A DNA stretch of 64,000 bases from Sphingomonas sp. CL5.1 (GTDB lineage: Bacteria; Pseudomonadota; Alphaproteobacteria; Sphingomonadales; Sphingomonadaceae). The stretch covers positions 2,535,001 to 2,599,000 of the forward strand of contig NZ_CP050137.1 in assembly GCF_013344685.1 (NCBI RefSeq), in the 5' to 3' direction. Under the pieces are notes generated by a model. The model did no database searches. It saw nothing but the letters and a program-made list of their open reading frames with translations, and was not told where the DNA came from. The translations under genes and the position numbers were made by a program. Every line of letters starts with the position of its first letter. Position 1 is the stretch's first letter. Positions 37,891-46,401 of this stretch are shown in pieces.

Positions 37891-38448
37891 ATGAATACGG
37901 GATGGCTTCTCGCAGCGATATACAATGTGGTGCTGTTCGGCGTGTGTGGCTGGGCGTTGCTGCGCGGAGGCCGTCCCGAGCGTATCGGGGCCGTGATCAA
38001 CCTGCTCGCGTCATGCGTAACGACCGCATTGCGGTTGATCGACGCGCACTTCTATGCCCCGGCGGAGGTCGTGGTTCTGGCGATCGATCTGGGCGTCGCT
38101 GCCGGCTTCTTCTGGCTGGCGATCGCCACCATACGTTTCTGGCCGATCTGGGCATTTGGATTCGCGCTGGCCAACCTGTTCACCAACGTCGTCGGCCCCT
38201 GGATTCCGCGCACGCCGCTTTTTGCCTATCTTACCGGCCTCGGAATCTATGCGTACCTTGCTTTGGGTGCGCTGCTCCTGGGCACGCTTCGCTTGCCGCG
38301 TTCTGCGCAAGCCTGGCTGCGGCGCGGCATGCGCCGCGATCTGATATCGAACAACCGCGGCTCGAATTCTGACTGCCCTTCGCCCCCTTCGACAAAGAAC
38401 GACCTGACGCTCGACGTGACAATTGACGCGGCCGGTCCCGGAAAATGA
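37891..38448 (+). CDS. small integral membrane protein
   Basis: A 185-residue protein with about five hydrophobic segments (WLLAAIYNVVLFGVCGWALL; VVVLAIDLGVAAGFFWLAIA; FALANLFTNVVG; GIYAYLALGALLLGTL) and a charged tail. ATG 37891 is the natural start, since the open frame upstream overlaps the previous gene out of phase. It is probably in one operon with the two genes before it. Function unknown. Confidence 0.65.
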   Translation: MNTGWLLAAIYNVVLFGVCGWALLRGGRPERIGAVINLLASCVTTALRLIDAHFYAPAEVVVLAIDLGVAAGFFWLAIATIRFWPIWAFGFALANLFTNVVGPWIPRTPLFAYLTGLGIYAYLALGALLLGTLRLPRSAQAWLRRGMRRDLISNNRGSNSDCPSPPSTKNDLTLDVTIDAAGPGK

Positions 38449-38505
38449 AAGGCGTGCCTCGGAGCTTGCGGGTTGGATACGCGCCCACGGCCGTAGCAGC
38501 GGAAT

Positions 38506-39258
38506 ATGCGTATCGAATTGACGGAAAGGCTTGGTGAAGGGATTCTGTCCGCTGGATCGGCAGATGATCTGCATGAGGCATTGTTGCGGTCAGTGCAGGA
38601 AATGGGCTTCAACCATTTCGCTCTGTCCATGGAGATCGGCTGTGGTGGCGAGGCCGGTACATCGGTTCTCATCCATGATTACCCGGCGTCCTGGGCTGAC
38701 GTGTATGTCGGCTTCAATCTTGGCGCGACCGACCCGATCCGGCGAGCAGCGGAGCATAGCCTGATAGGTTTTTGCTGGAATAAGGTTTCGACATTGATCC
38801 CGGTCAGCGATCTGGAGCGGGCGATGTTCGAGACCGGACAGCGTCATGGAATCGCCGATGGCTATACCGTTCCTCGGCATTTGCCCGGCGAGGTGACGGC
38901 ATCGTGCAGTTTCGTGACCAGCCCCGGCGGCGGACTTCCGGAATCGATGCTGCTGGTCGCGGAATTGATCGGCACCATGGCGATCGCGAGCGCTCGACGC
39001 ATCGCGGGATGGGCGCCACAAGCCGCCCGTCCGAAACTCACCGATCGTCAACGCGATTGCGTGCTGTGGGCCGCGCGCGGCAAGACCGACTGGGAAATTT
39101 CGCGTATTCTGGGCATCAGCCACGACACGGTGATCACGCACCTGAAGGAGGCGCGTGATCGCTATGACGCACGAAAGCGCGCATCGCTCATCCTGTGCGC
39201 GTTGTTCGATGGTTTGATCAGCTTCGCCGACATTTTCCGGTGGCGTGAAAAGGTGTGA
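38506..39258 (+). CDS. LuxR-family quorum-sensing regulator
   Basis: A 250-residue LuxR protein. The AHL pocket residues known from TraR (W57, Y61, D70, P71, W85) appear as W63, Y67, D76, P77 and W91, with a constant offset of six. The C-terminal GerE-type HTH starts at LTDRQRDCVLWAARGKTD near 188. It should bind the acyl-homoserine lactone made by the next gene, 126 nt downstream, and act on promoters nearby. Confidence 0.94.
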   Translation: MRIELTERLGEGILSAGSADDLHEALLRSVQEMGFNHFALSMEIGCGGEAGTSVLIHDYPASWADVYVGFNLGATDPIRRAAEHSLIGFCWNKVSTLIPVSDLERAMFETGQRHGIADGYTVPRHLPGEVTASCSFVTSPGGGLPESMLLVAELIGTMAIASARRIAGWAPQAARPKLTDRQRDCVLWAARGKTDWEISRILGISHDTVITHLKEARDRYDARKRASLILCALFDGLISFADIFRWREKV

Positions 39259-39346
39259 TCGCGCTCGGCTGAGCTGACGACGCCTCTCAGGCGGTGAAGG
39301 AGCGCCTCCCCATTTCTTGGGATGGGCGACCGCTCCCGACCGATGC

Positions 39347-39379
39347 TCTCCTGCGCGCGCGGATGATCCGCGCAGGAGA
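39347..39379 (+). promoter_or_regulatory. hairpin that covers the luxI ribosome-binding site
   Basis: TCTCCTGCGCG (39347-39357) pairs perfectly with CGCGCAGGAGA (39369-39379), leaving an 11-nt loop. The 3' arm contains AGGAG (39374-39378), which is the luxI Shine-Dalgarno 6 nt before ATG 39385. A competing palindrome CGCGGAT-G-ATCCGCG (39358-39372) uses the loop and part of the 3' arm and would free the AGGAG. Seen in sequence; control of translation is inference. Confidence 0.6.
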
Positions 39380-39384
39380 ACGAA

Positions 39385-40011
39385 ATGTTGCGATCGGTTG
39401 ATGAGAAGGCGGCGATCGACGGGGATACCGCGCTGCGAGCGATGTTCCGGGCGCGGAAGGAGGTCTTTATCGATCTGCTCAAATGGGACCTGCCGGTTCT
39501 CGCCGGCGAGTTCGAGGTCGATCAGTTCGATGACCCGGCTGCCGAATACCTGATCCTGCTGGATGGCAGGGGAGGGCATCGCGCCTCGGCGCGCCTGCTG
39601 CGGACCGATCGCTCGCATCTGCTCGGCGATCTTTATCCGCATCTCTGCGCCGGTCCGGTTCCGGCGGGGCCGACGATCCGTGAGATCACGCGCTTCTGCC
39701 TTGATCGCAATCAGCGCGCAATGGAGCGTCGGAGTGCGCGAAACCAGCTCGTGACCGCTCTGGCCGAGCATGCGCTGGCGAACGGGATCACCGCCTATAC
39801 CGGGGTCGCTGATGTCGAATGGTTCGATCAGGTGCGTCGGTTCGGATGGGCTTGCGAGGCGCTCGGCCAGCCTGTTCGCCATGGGCGGCAATGGCTGACG
39901 GCGCTCCACATCACCATCGACGCAGATACGATCGAGAGCCTGCGTCTGGGCGGCACCTATGAGCCATTGGACTATGCGCTCGCGATGCCGGCGGCGGGAG
40001 GCGTCCAATGA
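39385..40011 (+). CDS. acyl-homoserine-lactone synthase, LuxI family
   Basis: A 208-residue AHL synthase. The family's conserved residues are present: R24, F28, W34, D46, D49, R70, E100 and R103. It joins an acyl chain from acyl-ACP to S-adenosylmethionine to make the signal sensed by the upstream LuxR. Its stop overlaps the dioxygenase start by 4 nt, so signal synthesis and that enzyme are co-translated. Its ribosome site lies inside a strong hairpin. Confidence 0.94.
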   Translation: MLRSVDEKAAIDGDTALRAMFRARKEVFIDLLKWDLPVLAGEFEVDQFDDPAAEYLILLDGRGGHRASARLLRTDRSHLLGDLYPHLCAGPVPAGPTIREITRFCLDRNQRAMERRSARNQLVTALAEHALANGITAYTGVADVEWFDQVRRFGWACEALGQPVRHGRQWLTALHITIDADTIESLRLGGTYEPLDYALAMPAAGGVQ

Positions 40012-40883
40012 ACGCGGTCACTTCGTTCGAACGCCATGGCGTCGATTGGTCGGCGCGACTGCTGCGAGACGGATATTGCATCATCCCGGATGCGCTGCCG
40101 CGCTCGGTGCTGGGGGCTTTGCAAGCAGATCTTGAGCCTGATTTCCGGGCAACGCCGCTGTGCCAGGGGCGGTTTTATGGGGAGCGCACCAAGCGGTTCG
40201 GTGGCCTGCTCCGTCGCTCGGCACGCGCGTCGGCGCTGGTGCTCAACCCGACGATTCTGCACATGGTCGAGACGGTGTTGCGACCAGCCTGTGACAGAAT
40301 CCAGCTTAACGTCGCGCAGGCGATCGAGATCCACTCCGGCGAGGTTCGCCAGTTCCCGCATCGTGACCATGACATGTGGCAGGGCGAGAAAGGCGCGCAC
40401 GAATATCTGGTCAATGTGATCTGGCCGCTGACCCCGTTCCGGCGTGAGAATGGAGCGACGCTGATCTATCCCGGCAGTCATGGCCGCGAAGGGATGGCGC
40501 GTGAGGATCCCGGCGATCCGATCGCGGCGGAATGCGATCCCGGTGCGGCGATCTGCTTCCTTGGCTCTACCGCCCACGGTGCCGGCGCGAACCTGACGGA
40601 CCTTCCGCGGCGCGGCATTGTCGTGGGCTATTGTCTGGGCTGGCTCAAACCTTACGAGAATCAGTGGCTCGCTTATCCCCCGGCGATCGCGCGGACCTTC
40701 CCTCGCGAACTGGCCGAGCTGGTCGGCTATGTCCAGCATCGCCCCAATCTCGGTAACTACGAAGGCCAATGCCCGTCGATCCTGTTGGGAGATGAGATCC
40801 CGGACCGTATCGGGGCAATCGACGCCTTGCGACCCGATCAGGAGGCGATGCTGGCGAATTTCGCGGGCGAGCACGAACCATGA
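40008..40883 (+). CDS. phytanoyl-CoA dioxygenase (PhyH)-like 2-oxoglutarate/Fe(II) oxygenase
   Basis: A 291-residue oxygenase. The iron site is visible as H118-x-D120 and a distal H190, with R201/R202 as candidates for 2-oxoglutarate binding. PhyH enzymes hydroxylate substrates next to a carbonyl. Translation is coupled to luxI (ATGA) and to the following gntR (ATGA). Placement suggests it modifies the AHL, its acyl precursor, or a product under quorum control. luxI-phyH adjacency in sphingomonads has been noted before, as I recall. Confidence 0.88.
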   Translation: MNAVTSFERHGVDWSARLLRDGYCIIPDALPRSVLGALQADLEPDFRATPLCQGRFYGERTKRFGGLLRRSARASALVLNPTILHMVETVLRPACDRIQLNVAQAIEIHSGEVRQFPHRDHDMWQGEKGAHEYLVNVIWPLTPFRRENGATLIYPGSHGREGMAREDPGDPIAAECDPGAAICFLGSTAHGAGANLTDLPRRGIVVGYCLGWLKPYENQWLAYPPAIARTFPRELAELVGYVQHRPNLGNYEGQCPSILLGDEIPDRIGAIDALRPDQEAMLANFAGEHEP

Positions 40884-41485
40884 GCCCGGCGCATGTTCTG
40901 GAGCCGACCTATGACGCGTTGCGGCGTCGGTTGGTCGCGGGGGATTGGTCACCCAGCTATCGGCTCGAGGCTGCACGCTTGGCGGAGGAACTGGGGGTCA
41001 GCATCACACCGGTCCGGGACGCGCTCAATCGGCTGACGGGCGAGCGGCTGGTCGAGTCCGAACCGGGAGAGGGATTTCGCGTTCCGCGACTCGACGGTGC
41101 CGATCTCAGGACGACGTTCGCGTGGCATCACCGATTGATGACGATCGCGATCCGGTGGCGCGGCGGGCCGTTTCCGTTGATTGAGATACCGCAAGGCCAC
41201 GATGGGATCGGAGAGCGCACCGCGCTGCTGTTCGGCTCGATCGCCGCGACGGCGCGTAATGGTGAACTGAACCGCGCGGTCACCCAGACTGCGGCACGTC
41301 TCAACCCCTATCGGCAATTGGAGGCAAGAGCGCTCGATGATGTTGAGCTGGAGCTTGCCGCGCTCGAAGCGCTGGCCGGCGGCAGGTCCCGCACCGCCTT
41401 GTTGGGGGCGATCGGCGACTATCATGCGCGCCGGAAGGCGGCCGCTGACCGATTGGCTGAACTCGCGCGCGGTGATGCCTCGTGA
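40880..41485 (+). CDS. GntR-family transcriptional regulator
   Basis: A 201-residue protein with a winged helix (YDALRRRLVAGDW; RLAEELGVSITPVRDALNRL; VESEPGEGFRVP) and a helical C-terminal part shorter than a full FCD domain and lacking obvious metal-binding histidines. It is the third gene of the luxI operon, overlapping the dioxygenase by 4 nt, and probably feeds back on that operon. Confidence 0.87.
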   Translation: MSPAHVLEPTYDALRRRLVAGDWSPSYRLEAARLAEELGVSITPVRDALNRLTGERLVESEPGEGFRVPRLDGADLRTTFAWHHRLMTIAIRWRGGPFPLIEIPQGHDGIGERTALLFGSIAATARNGELNRAVTQTAARLNPYRQLEARALDDVELELAALEALAGGRSRTALLGAIGDYHARRKAAADRLAELARGDAS

Positions 41486-41747
41486 TTTCGCTCGATCCGA
41501 AGCGCAGAAATGACCGGGTGGTGACAACGCGCGTTGGATGCACGCGCCGACGCCTTTAGCTCCCGCCTGGACATACGCGCCAGCTACCCGGTCATGCCGT
41601 CCGAGGGAGGCCCGGAAGGCATTGAAGATATTGGGTTGGCAGCGGTGACAGGCAAGATGAAGCCATGCCAGATTGGGGAGGATTCCGACCCGAAAACCGC
41701 GCCTAAGCTGGCCCTACATCGCACCTTGGTGCTGACCTGTTGCCAGG

Positions 41748-42176
41748 TCACGGAACGATCGCGATTACCTCCCAGCCAAGAGTGCCGTGCACATAGGCGA
41801 CTGCATAAGAGTTGTTCGCGCCGGTCCCCATATATTGCATTTTCGCTCGGCCTGAATCATTCTCGTACCGTACCGCGACATTCTGGCAGCCGTGGTGCTT
41901 CGACCATAGCCAGGCATTATGAACGGCAGACCCGAACGGTCCGCCGGCCGCATTGAAATCATGGCGCCGATTGTCGCCTGGTCGCGGCATGGCCCTGGGA
42001 ATGCGGCAGACCGACACCGTTCGGCCTGGACGCCGCCGCGTAAGGCCTTCTTGTGTCTTCCTCGCCTTGCCCGCCCCTGTCTCCCAGCCGGCCGCCGCTG
42101 TCGGCGTCGTCTGGTTGCCATAATAGCCGATCCGAATTTGCGGCGGTGGAGGTAGACGCTCCGCCAGTGCCGACAC
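41748..42176 (-). CDS. possible small protein or gene remnant
   Basis: The frame is up to 142 codons. The last 60 residues read like a real protein (NAWLWSKHHGCQNVAVRYEN; MGTGANNSYAVAYVHG), with less GC-saturated codons than the neighbourhood. The N-terminal part is arginine- and proline-rich and overlaps the likely sigma-factor start, so the true start may be internal. No family recognised. The rest of 41486-41747 holds nothing I can name. Confidence 0.3.
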   Translation of the reverse strand: MSALAERLPPPPQIRIGYYGNQTTPTAAAGWETGAGKARKTQEGLTRRRPGRTVSVCRIPRAMPRPGDNRRHDFNAAGGPFGSAVHNAWLWSKHHGCQNVAVRYENDSGRAKMQYMGTGANNSYAVAYVHGTLGWEVIAIVP

Positions 42177-42658
42177 TCGAACAGGTATTTCGCACTGAGC
42201 GGGGTCGATTGCTGCGCTATCTCACTCGGCGCATAGGCAGGGATCATGCCCCGGACATGGTCCAGGAAGTCTTCGCGCGCGCAGCCGGCAGCCAGCAGGC
42301 GACGCAGCTTGCCAATCCGGTCGCCTTCATCAGACGCATTACCCGCAACATGCTTATCGATAGGGCTCGCCGAAAGGAGGCGAACAAAGTCGTGCTATGT
42401 CCATTGGACGATGAACGTCATTTGAGCGCTCCCCCGGAGCAGGGTCTGGCGATAGAAGCGCAAGACCTTCTTCGCATTTACCATGAAGCCGTCGCTCAAT
42501 TGCCAGAAAAGACTCGTGCGGTTTTCCTGCTGAGTAGAGACCAGCATTTGACGAATCGGCAGATTAGCGAGAAGCTTGGGGTCACGGTGAAGGCCGTCGA
42601 ATATCACATGACGCGAGCGCTCGCGTATCTCGCGACGGTCGTGGAGGCGCATCGATGA
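42146..42658 (+). CDS. ECF sigma factor, FecI-like
   Basis: A 170-residue ECF sigma factor if GTG 42146 is the start; the frame is open to 42053, and GTG 42167 is also possible. Region 2 is RGRLLRYLTRRIGRDHAPDM followed by VQEVFARA; region 4 is LPEKTRAVFLLSRDQHLTNR followed by QISEKLGV. It overlaps the FecR gene by 4 nt. With FecR and the STN-bearing receptor it forms a cell-surface signalling trio that should respond to the lasso peptide or its cargo. Confidence 0.9.
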   Translation: MEVDAPPVPTLEQVFRTERGRLLRYLTRRIGRDHAPDMVQEVFARAAGSQQATQLANPVAFIRRITRNMLIDRARRKEANKVVLCPLDDERHLSAPPEQGLAIEAQDLLRIYHEAVAQLPEKTRAVFLLSRDQHLTNRQISEKLGVTVKAVEYHMTRALAYLATVVEAHR

Positions 42659-43752
42659 CGGGGGAATCAGGGCCGGACAACCACGCGTCGAGCAGGTTGA
42701 CCAACGACGCGGCGGCATTGGTTCAACGCGTCAGGAGCGACCCTACCGAGGAAAACGTCGCGGCATGCAAAGCCTGGTGCGATCAGGGCGATGAATATCG
42801 TAAGGCATTTGCGTCCGTGATGCTTATCGCCCCGTTGTCGGACGAGGTGCGTCGTCGCATCGGGACGATGGTGGGTGAGCGTTTTCCCGCACTGGATGGC
42901 TTGCCGAGCGGGAATCACTTTGTACCCGCAGCCAAGCGAGCCACGGCGGGTCCGGGACCGTGGGAGACAACTCGGCCAACGGCCGGGCTGTCGCCACCGC
43001 CGCATCGTCGCGTGGGACGTGTAGTTTGGATTGGCGTCGGAGCTGCGGCATCGGCTGCGGTCCTTGCGCTGGCGATTGGCCTCGGTCCCAATCTGTCGAC
43101 GGAATCTCTACTTTCATCCGCAAGAGCCGAGATCCTTGAAACCGGTCATGGTGCAATTCGATCATATTCTTTGGCCGATGGCAGTGGCGTGACGCTCGAT
43201 GCCGACACCCGCCTGGAGATTACGATGGATCACGCCCATCGGCACGCTCTGCTCCGTCAGGGTCGCGCCCGTTTCACGGTAAAGTCGGATCGGCGCCCGT
43301 TTACCGTCGAAGTTGCAGGTGGCGAAATAGTGGCGGATCAGGGCTCGATCGACGTCCAACTCGATCGAGCCCATCGCGCCGATATCCGTCTTCGTGAGGG
43401 CGCGGCCACCGTTCGGTCGGATGGTCAGGACGCGCGCTCGCTCACCATCGGTCAGCCGCTCACCTTCTCGCAGGATAACCCTCGGGCAACGACAGTGGCT
43501 TCACCGCCAGCCGATACGCGGGACTGGCCGGCGGGGTGGGTCGAGTATCGGACGGTTTCGTTGGGGGCGCTCATTGCCGAGGCTAACCGGTACTCCAGGG
43601 TGCCAATAGTCCTCGACAGTCCCGATCTGGAAACATTGCAGGCGACCGGGCGATTTAAGCTCACTGACACCGACACCTTCGTGTCGCGGATTGCGGAACC
43701 GTTCGGACTTCGGGTGAGTCGGCGCAGCGACGGGATTCATCTGAGCCGATAG
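42655..43752 (+). CDS. FecR-like anti-sigma factor / signal transducer
   Basis: A 365-residue inner-membrane protein. Cytoplasmic sigma-binding helices (residues 1-100), a TM segment VVWIGVGAAASAAVLALAIG near 120-140, then a periplasmic FecR domain (SLADGSGVTLDADTRLEI; VAGGEIVADQGSIDVQL) and a C-terminal STN-like part (VPIVLDSPDLETLQATGRFK). It passes the signal from the TonB receptor to the ECF factor, with which it is translationally coupled. Confidence 0.9.
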   Translation: MTGESGPDNHASSRLTNDAAALVQRVRSDPTEENVAACKAWCDQGDEYRKAFASVMLIAPLSDEVRRRIGTMVGERFPALDGLPSGNHFVPAAKRATAGPGPWETTRPTAGLSPPPHRRVGRVVWIGVGAAASAAVLALAIGLGPNLSTESLLSSARAEILETGHGAIRSYSLADGSGVTLDADTRLEITMDHAHRHALLRQGRARFTVKSDRRPFTVEVAGGEIVADQGSIDVQLDRAHRADIRLREGAATVRSDGQDARSLTIGQPLTFSQDNPRATTVASPPADTRDWPAGWVEYRTVSLGALIAEANRYSRVPIVLDSPDLETLQATGRFKLTDTDTFVSRIAEPFGLRVSRRSDGIHLSR

Positions 43753-43810
43753 AACTGCAAAGCGTCCCTAGGGTCAGTTCGGCCCTCTGCGTCAACGTGT
43801 GGCCCTGAAG

Positions 43811-43827
43811 GCGAGCCGAGGGCTCGC
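43811..43827 (+). promoter_or_regulatory. hairpin in the leader of the lasso TonB receptor
   Basis: GCGAGCC (43811-43817), loop GAG, GGCTCGC (43821-43827) form a perfect 7-bp stem 16 nt before ATG 43844 and just upstream of AGGGGA. It may set receptor expression apart from sigma/FecR; no T-tract, so not a typical terminator. Confidence 0.4.
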
Positions 43828-43843
43828 AGGCAGGGGACGGATA

Positions 43844-46396
43844 ATGACGGGCGGACGGATTAGTGGTTTCGCGATGCTGATGGCGGGCGCGGTTTTGGTC
43901 GGGGCCGCGTCCCCAGCATCAGCTCAGGAGCGGGAGACCTATCAGTTTGATCTTCCGGCGCAGGATCTCGGCGAGGCGTTGCGGGCGGTGGCAGCCAAGG
44001 CCGGCTGGGAGCTTTACGCATCTGCCGACGACCTGAATGGGGTCGCGGCGCCAAGCCTTCACGGCACGTTCTCCGCGCGCGAAGCGGTCGAGCGGCTCGT
44101 GCGCGGCACCAATTTGGCGGTTCGTTTCGACAAGGGGGCAGTGATTGTCCGGGGGCGATCGGAGGTAGCTGCTGGTAACAGCTCGTCCGAGAAGGACGTT
44201 ATTGTAACGGGGAGCCGTATCCGTGGAGCGGAGCCGGCGGCGCCAACAATGGCGGTGACGTCAAACGATATGCGCCGTGCGGGTCAGATCGACCTCGGTG
44301 AGGCAATGAGAAGCCTCCCGTTCAACTTCGGCGGCGGGCAGAATCCCGGGATCGGGGCCACCCAGGGAGCGGCAAACGAAAATGTGAACGGTGCGTCGTC
44401 CGTCAATCTGTATGGTCTTGGCCCCAACGCGACCCTGACGCTCCTGAACGGCATGCGGCTGAGCTACACAGGGGTGAACGCGGCCGTGGACATCAGTTCA
44501 ATCCCGGCAGCGGCGGTCGACCGGGTTGAGGTCTTGGCCGACGGTGCATCCGCGATCTACGGCTCGGATGCAGTGGCTGGCGTGGTGAACGTCATTCTGC
44601 GCCGCAATTATAATGGCGCTTCAATCGATGCTCGTGTGGGAGGGGCGACGGACGGCGGCTATTTCCAGCAGCAATACAATCTGATCGGCGGGAGGACCTG
44701 GCGCGGCGGCGGGGCGTTGGCCGTGTACGATTATTCGTCAAACTCGGATATCCGGGCGGGCGAGAGATCCTACACAGCCTCCATGGCGGCGGATTCGACG
44801 ATCTACCCGCGGCTGTGGCGTCACAATGGCTTGGTGAGCCTGTATCAGAACGTCGGCGAGGCGCTGACAGGCAGCGTTGATGTCTTGTTCAACGATCGTC
44901 AACAGGCCTATGTCCAGAGCTTCACCAATCAACCGTACATCAATGCCGGTGCGACCGCGGCGGCGCACACCAGATCTTTTCTGGTCAGTCCTTCGGTCGT
45001 TGCCAGGTTGGGCGACGACTGGACCATCCGCCTTATCTCTTCTTACGGAACCGACAGGACCGAAATCAATTCGAACATCTATTTCGGTGGTACGTTCTAT
45101 GGAACAAGTTATCGGCGATACAATAATGAGAGCTTATCGCTCGAAGCCAGTGCAGAAGGAGCGGTGGTGCAGTTGCCGGCCGGCGCCATTCGGGTTGCCA
45201 TCGGCGGTGGATATCGGCGCAACGGCATCGATCTCGTCAGCACCACGCTTGGCGTGACCAGCAGGGTTTTTGATCAGCATCGCGTGAACCGGTTCGGCTA
45301 TGCCGAGGTTTATATTCCGCTGATCTCTCCTGCTCAGGAGTCCGTCATCGGCCGCTCGCTATCGTTCACCGGGGCATTTCGCTACGAATCGAACTCAGGC
45401 GTCAGCTCCGTCGGCTTGCCGAAGGCCGGGATCATTTTCGAGCCTTTCGACGGCGTGACGCTCAAAGCAAGCTGGGGGAGGTCGTTCCGCCTGCCTACGC
45501 TCTTTCAGCAATATTCGAGCTACTCGGCGGTCCTCTTGCCAACAGCTGGTTATGCGACCGGCTATCCTACGGGGTCGACCTTCATTGCATTGCAGGGTGC
45601 TGGTCCGGATATGAAGCCGGAACGGTCGGAAAACTGGACGTTGTCAGCCGAAGTCAGGCCGACCGTCATTCCGGGGTTGACGGGCAGCATCAGCTATTTC
45701 CGTTTCAATTATCGGGATCGCATCGCGACACCGATCGTGTCGAGCGTCGGCGCTCTCAATAACCCCATTTACGCTAGCTTGATCACCAGCAACCCATCGC
45801 TGGCGTTGCAACAGGCTATCGCGGCTGGCGCCGATATCGGACTCCAGAACGGGACCGGGAAACCCTACGATCCAGGCACGGTAGTCGCCCTCCTTGATGG
45901 GCGGGATCGGAATGTCGCCCGAGAGACCTATCGCGGCGTCAATCTCTCGGTGCGATACGCCGTCGGCAGTCTGGATCACCAAAGGGTTGATTTCAGTCTC
46001 GATGGTACATGGTTGAACAGCAGCCGGCAGCTTCTGCAGGGACTCGCGGCTGCGGACCTTGCTGGCACGCTGTTCAATCCGCCGCAGTTCCGGGCAAGGA
46101 TTGGCGTCACCTACTCGACGCAGGTCTTTTCGATATCTGGCTATGCCAATCACGCATCGAGGCTGACTGACAACCGAACGCTGTCCATCTACAGTATCCG
46201 TGGACCGTCGACTTTTGATATGGCGACGGTCGTCAAAGCCGGTAGTGGCATCGAGTTCAGCGCGAACATCAATAACATCTTCAACGCCAAGCCGCCCATC
46301 ATCGTAACGGGGGCTCCGTCTGACACGCCCTTTGACACAACCAACTTTTCGCAAATCGGTCGATTCATTTCGGTCAGTGTCCGCAAGTCCTGGTAA
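43844..46396 (+). CDS. transducer-type TonB-dependent receptor of the lasso locus
   Basis: An 850-residue outer-membrane receptor. After the signal peptide (ending near ASAQ) comes an STN domain (FDLPAQDLGEALRAVAAKAG, about residues 30-105), then TonB box-like DVIVTGSRI, the plug (VDRVEVLADGASAIYGSDAV) and the barrel ending ...SVRKSW. The STN domain means it signals to FecR. GTG 43799 would add 15 residues, but ATG 43844 follows AGGGGA. Its place before an isopeptidase points to import of a lasso peptide. Confidence 0.94.
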   Translation: MTGGRISGFAMLMAGAVLVGAASPASAQERETYQFDLPAQDLGEALRAVAAKAGWELYASADDLNGVAAPSLHGTFSAREAVERLVRGTNLAVRFDKGAVIVRGRSEVAAGNSSSEKDVIVTGSRIRGAEPAAPTMAVTSNDMRRAGQIDLGEAMRSLPFNFGGGQNPGIGATQGAANENVNGASSVNLYGLGPNATLTLLNGMRLSYTGVNAAVDISSIPAAAVDRVEVLADGASAIYGSDAVAGVVNVILRRNYNGASIDARVGGATDGGYFQQQYNLIGGRTWRGGGALAVYDYSSNSDIRAGERSYTASMAADSTIYPRLWRHNGLVSLYQNVGEALTGSVDVLFNDRQQAYVQSFTNQPYINAGATAAAHTRSFLVSPSVVARLGDDWTIRLISSYGTDRTEINSNIYFGGTFYGTSYRRYNNESLSLEASAEGAVVQLPAGAIRVAIGGGYRRNGIDLVSTTLGVTSRVFDQHRVNRFGYAEVYIPLISPAQESVIGRSLSFTGAFRYESNSGVSSVGLPKAGIIFEPFDGVTLKASWGRSFRLPTLFQQYSSYSAVLLPTAGYATGYPTGSTFIALQGAGPDMKPERSENWTLSAEVRPTVIPGLTGSISYFRFNYRDRIATPIVSSVGALNNPIYASLITSNPSLALQQAIAAGADIGLQNGTGKPYDPGTVVALLDGRDRNVARETYRGVNLSVRYAVGSLDHQRVDFSLDGTWLNSSRQLLQGLAAADLAGTLFNPPQFRARIGVTYSTQVFSISGYANHASRLTDNRTLSIYSIRGPSTFDMATVVKAGSGIEFSANINNIFNAKPPIIVTGAPSDTPFDTTNFSQIGRFISVSVRKSW

Positions 46397-46401
46397 ATCC
46401 C

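Noticed and set aside
39347..39379. luxI hairpin as a rho-independent terminator
   Set aside because: No T-tract follows, and it contains the luxI Shine-Dalgarno, so translational control fits better.
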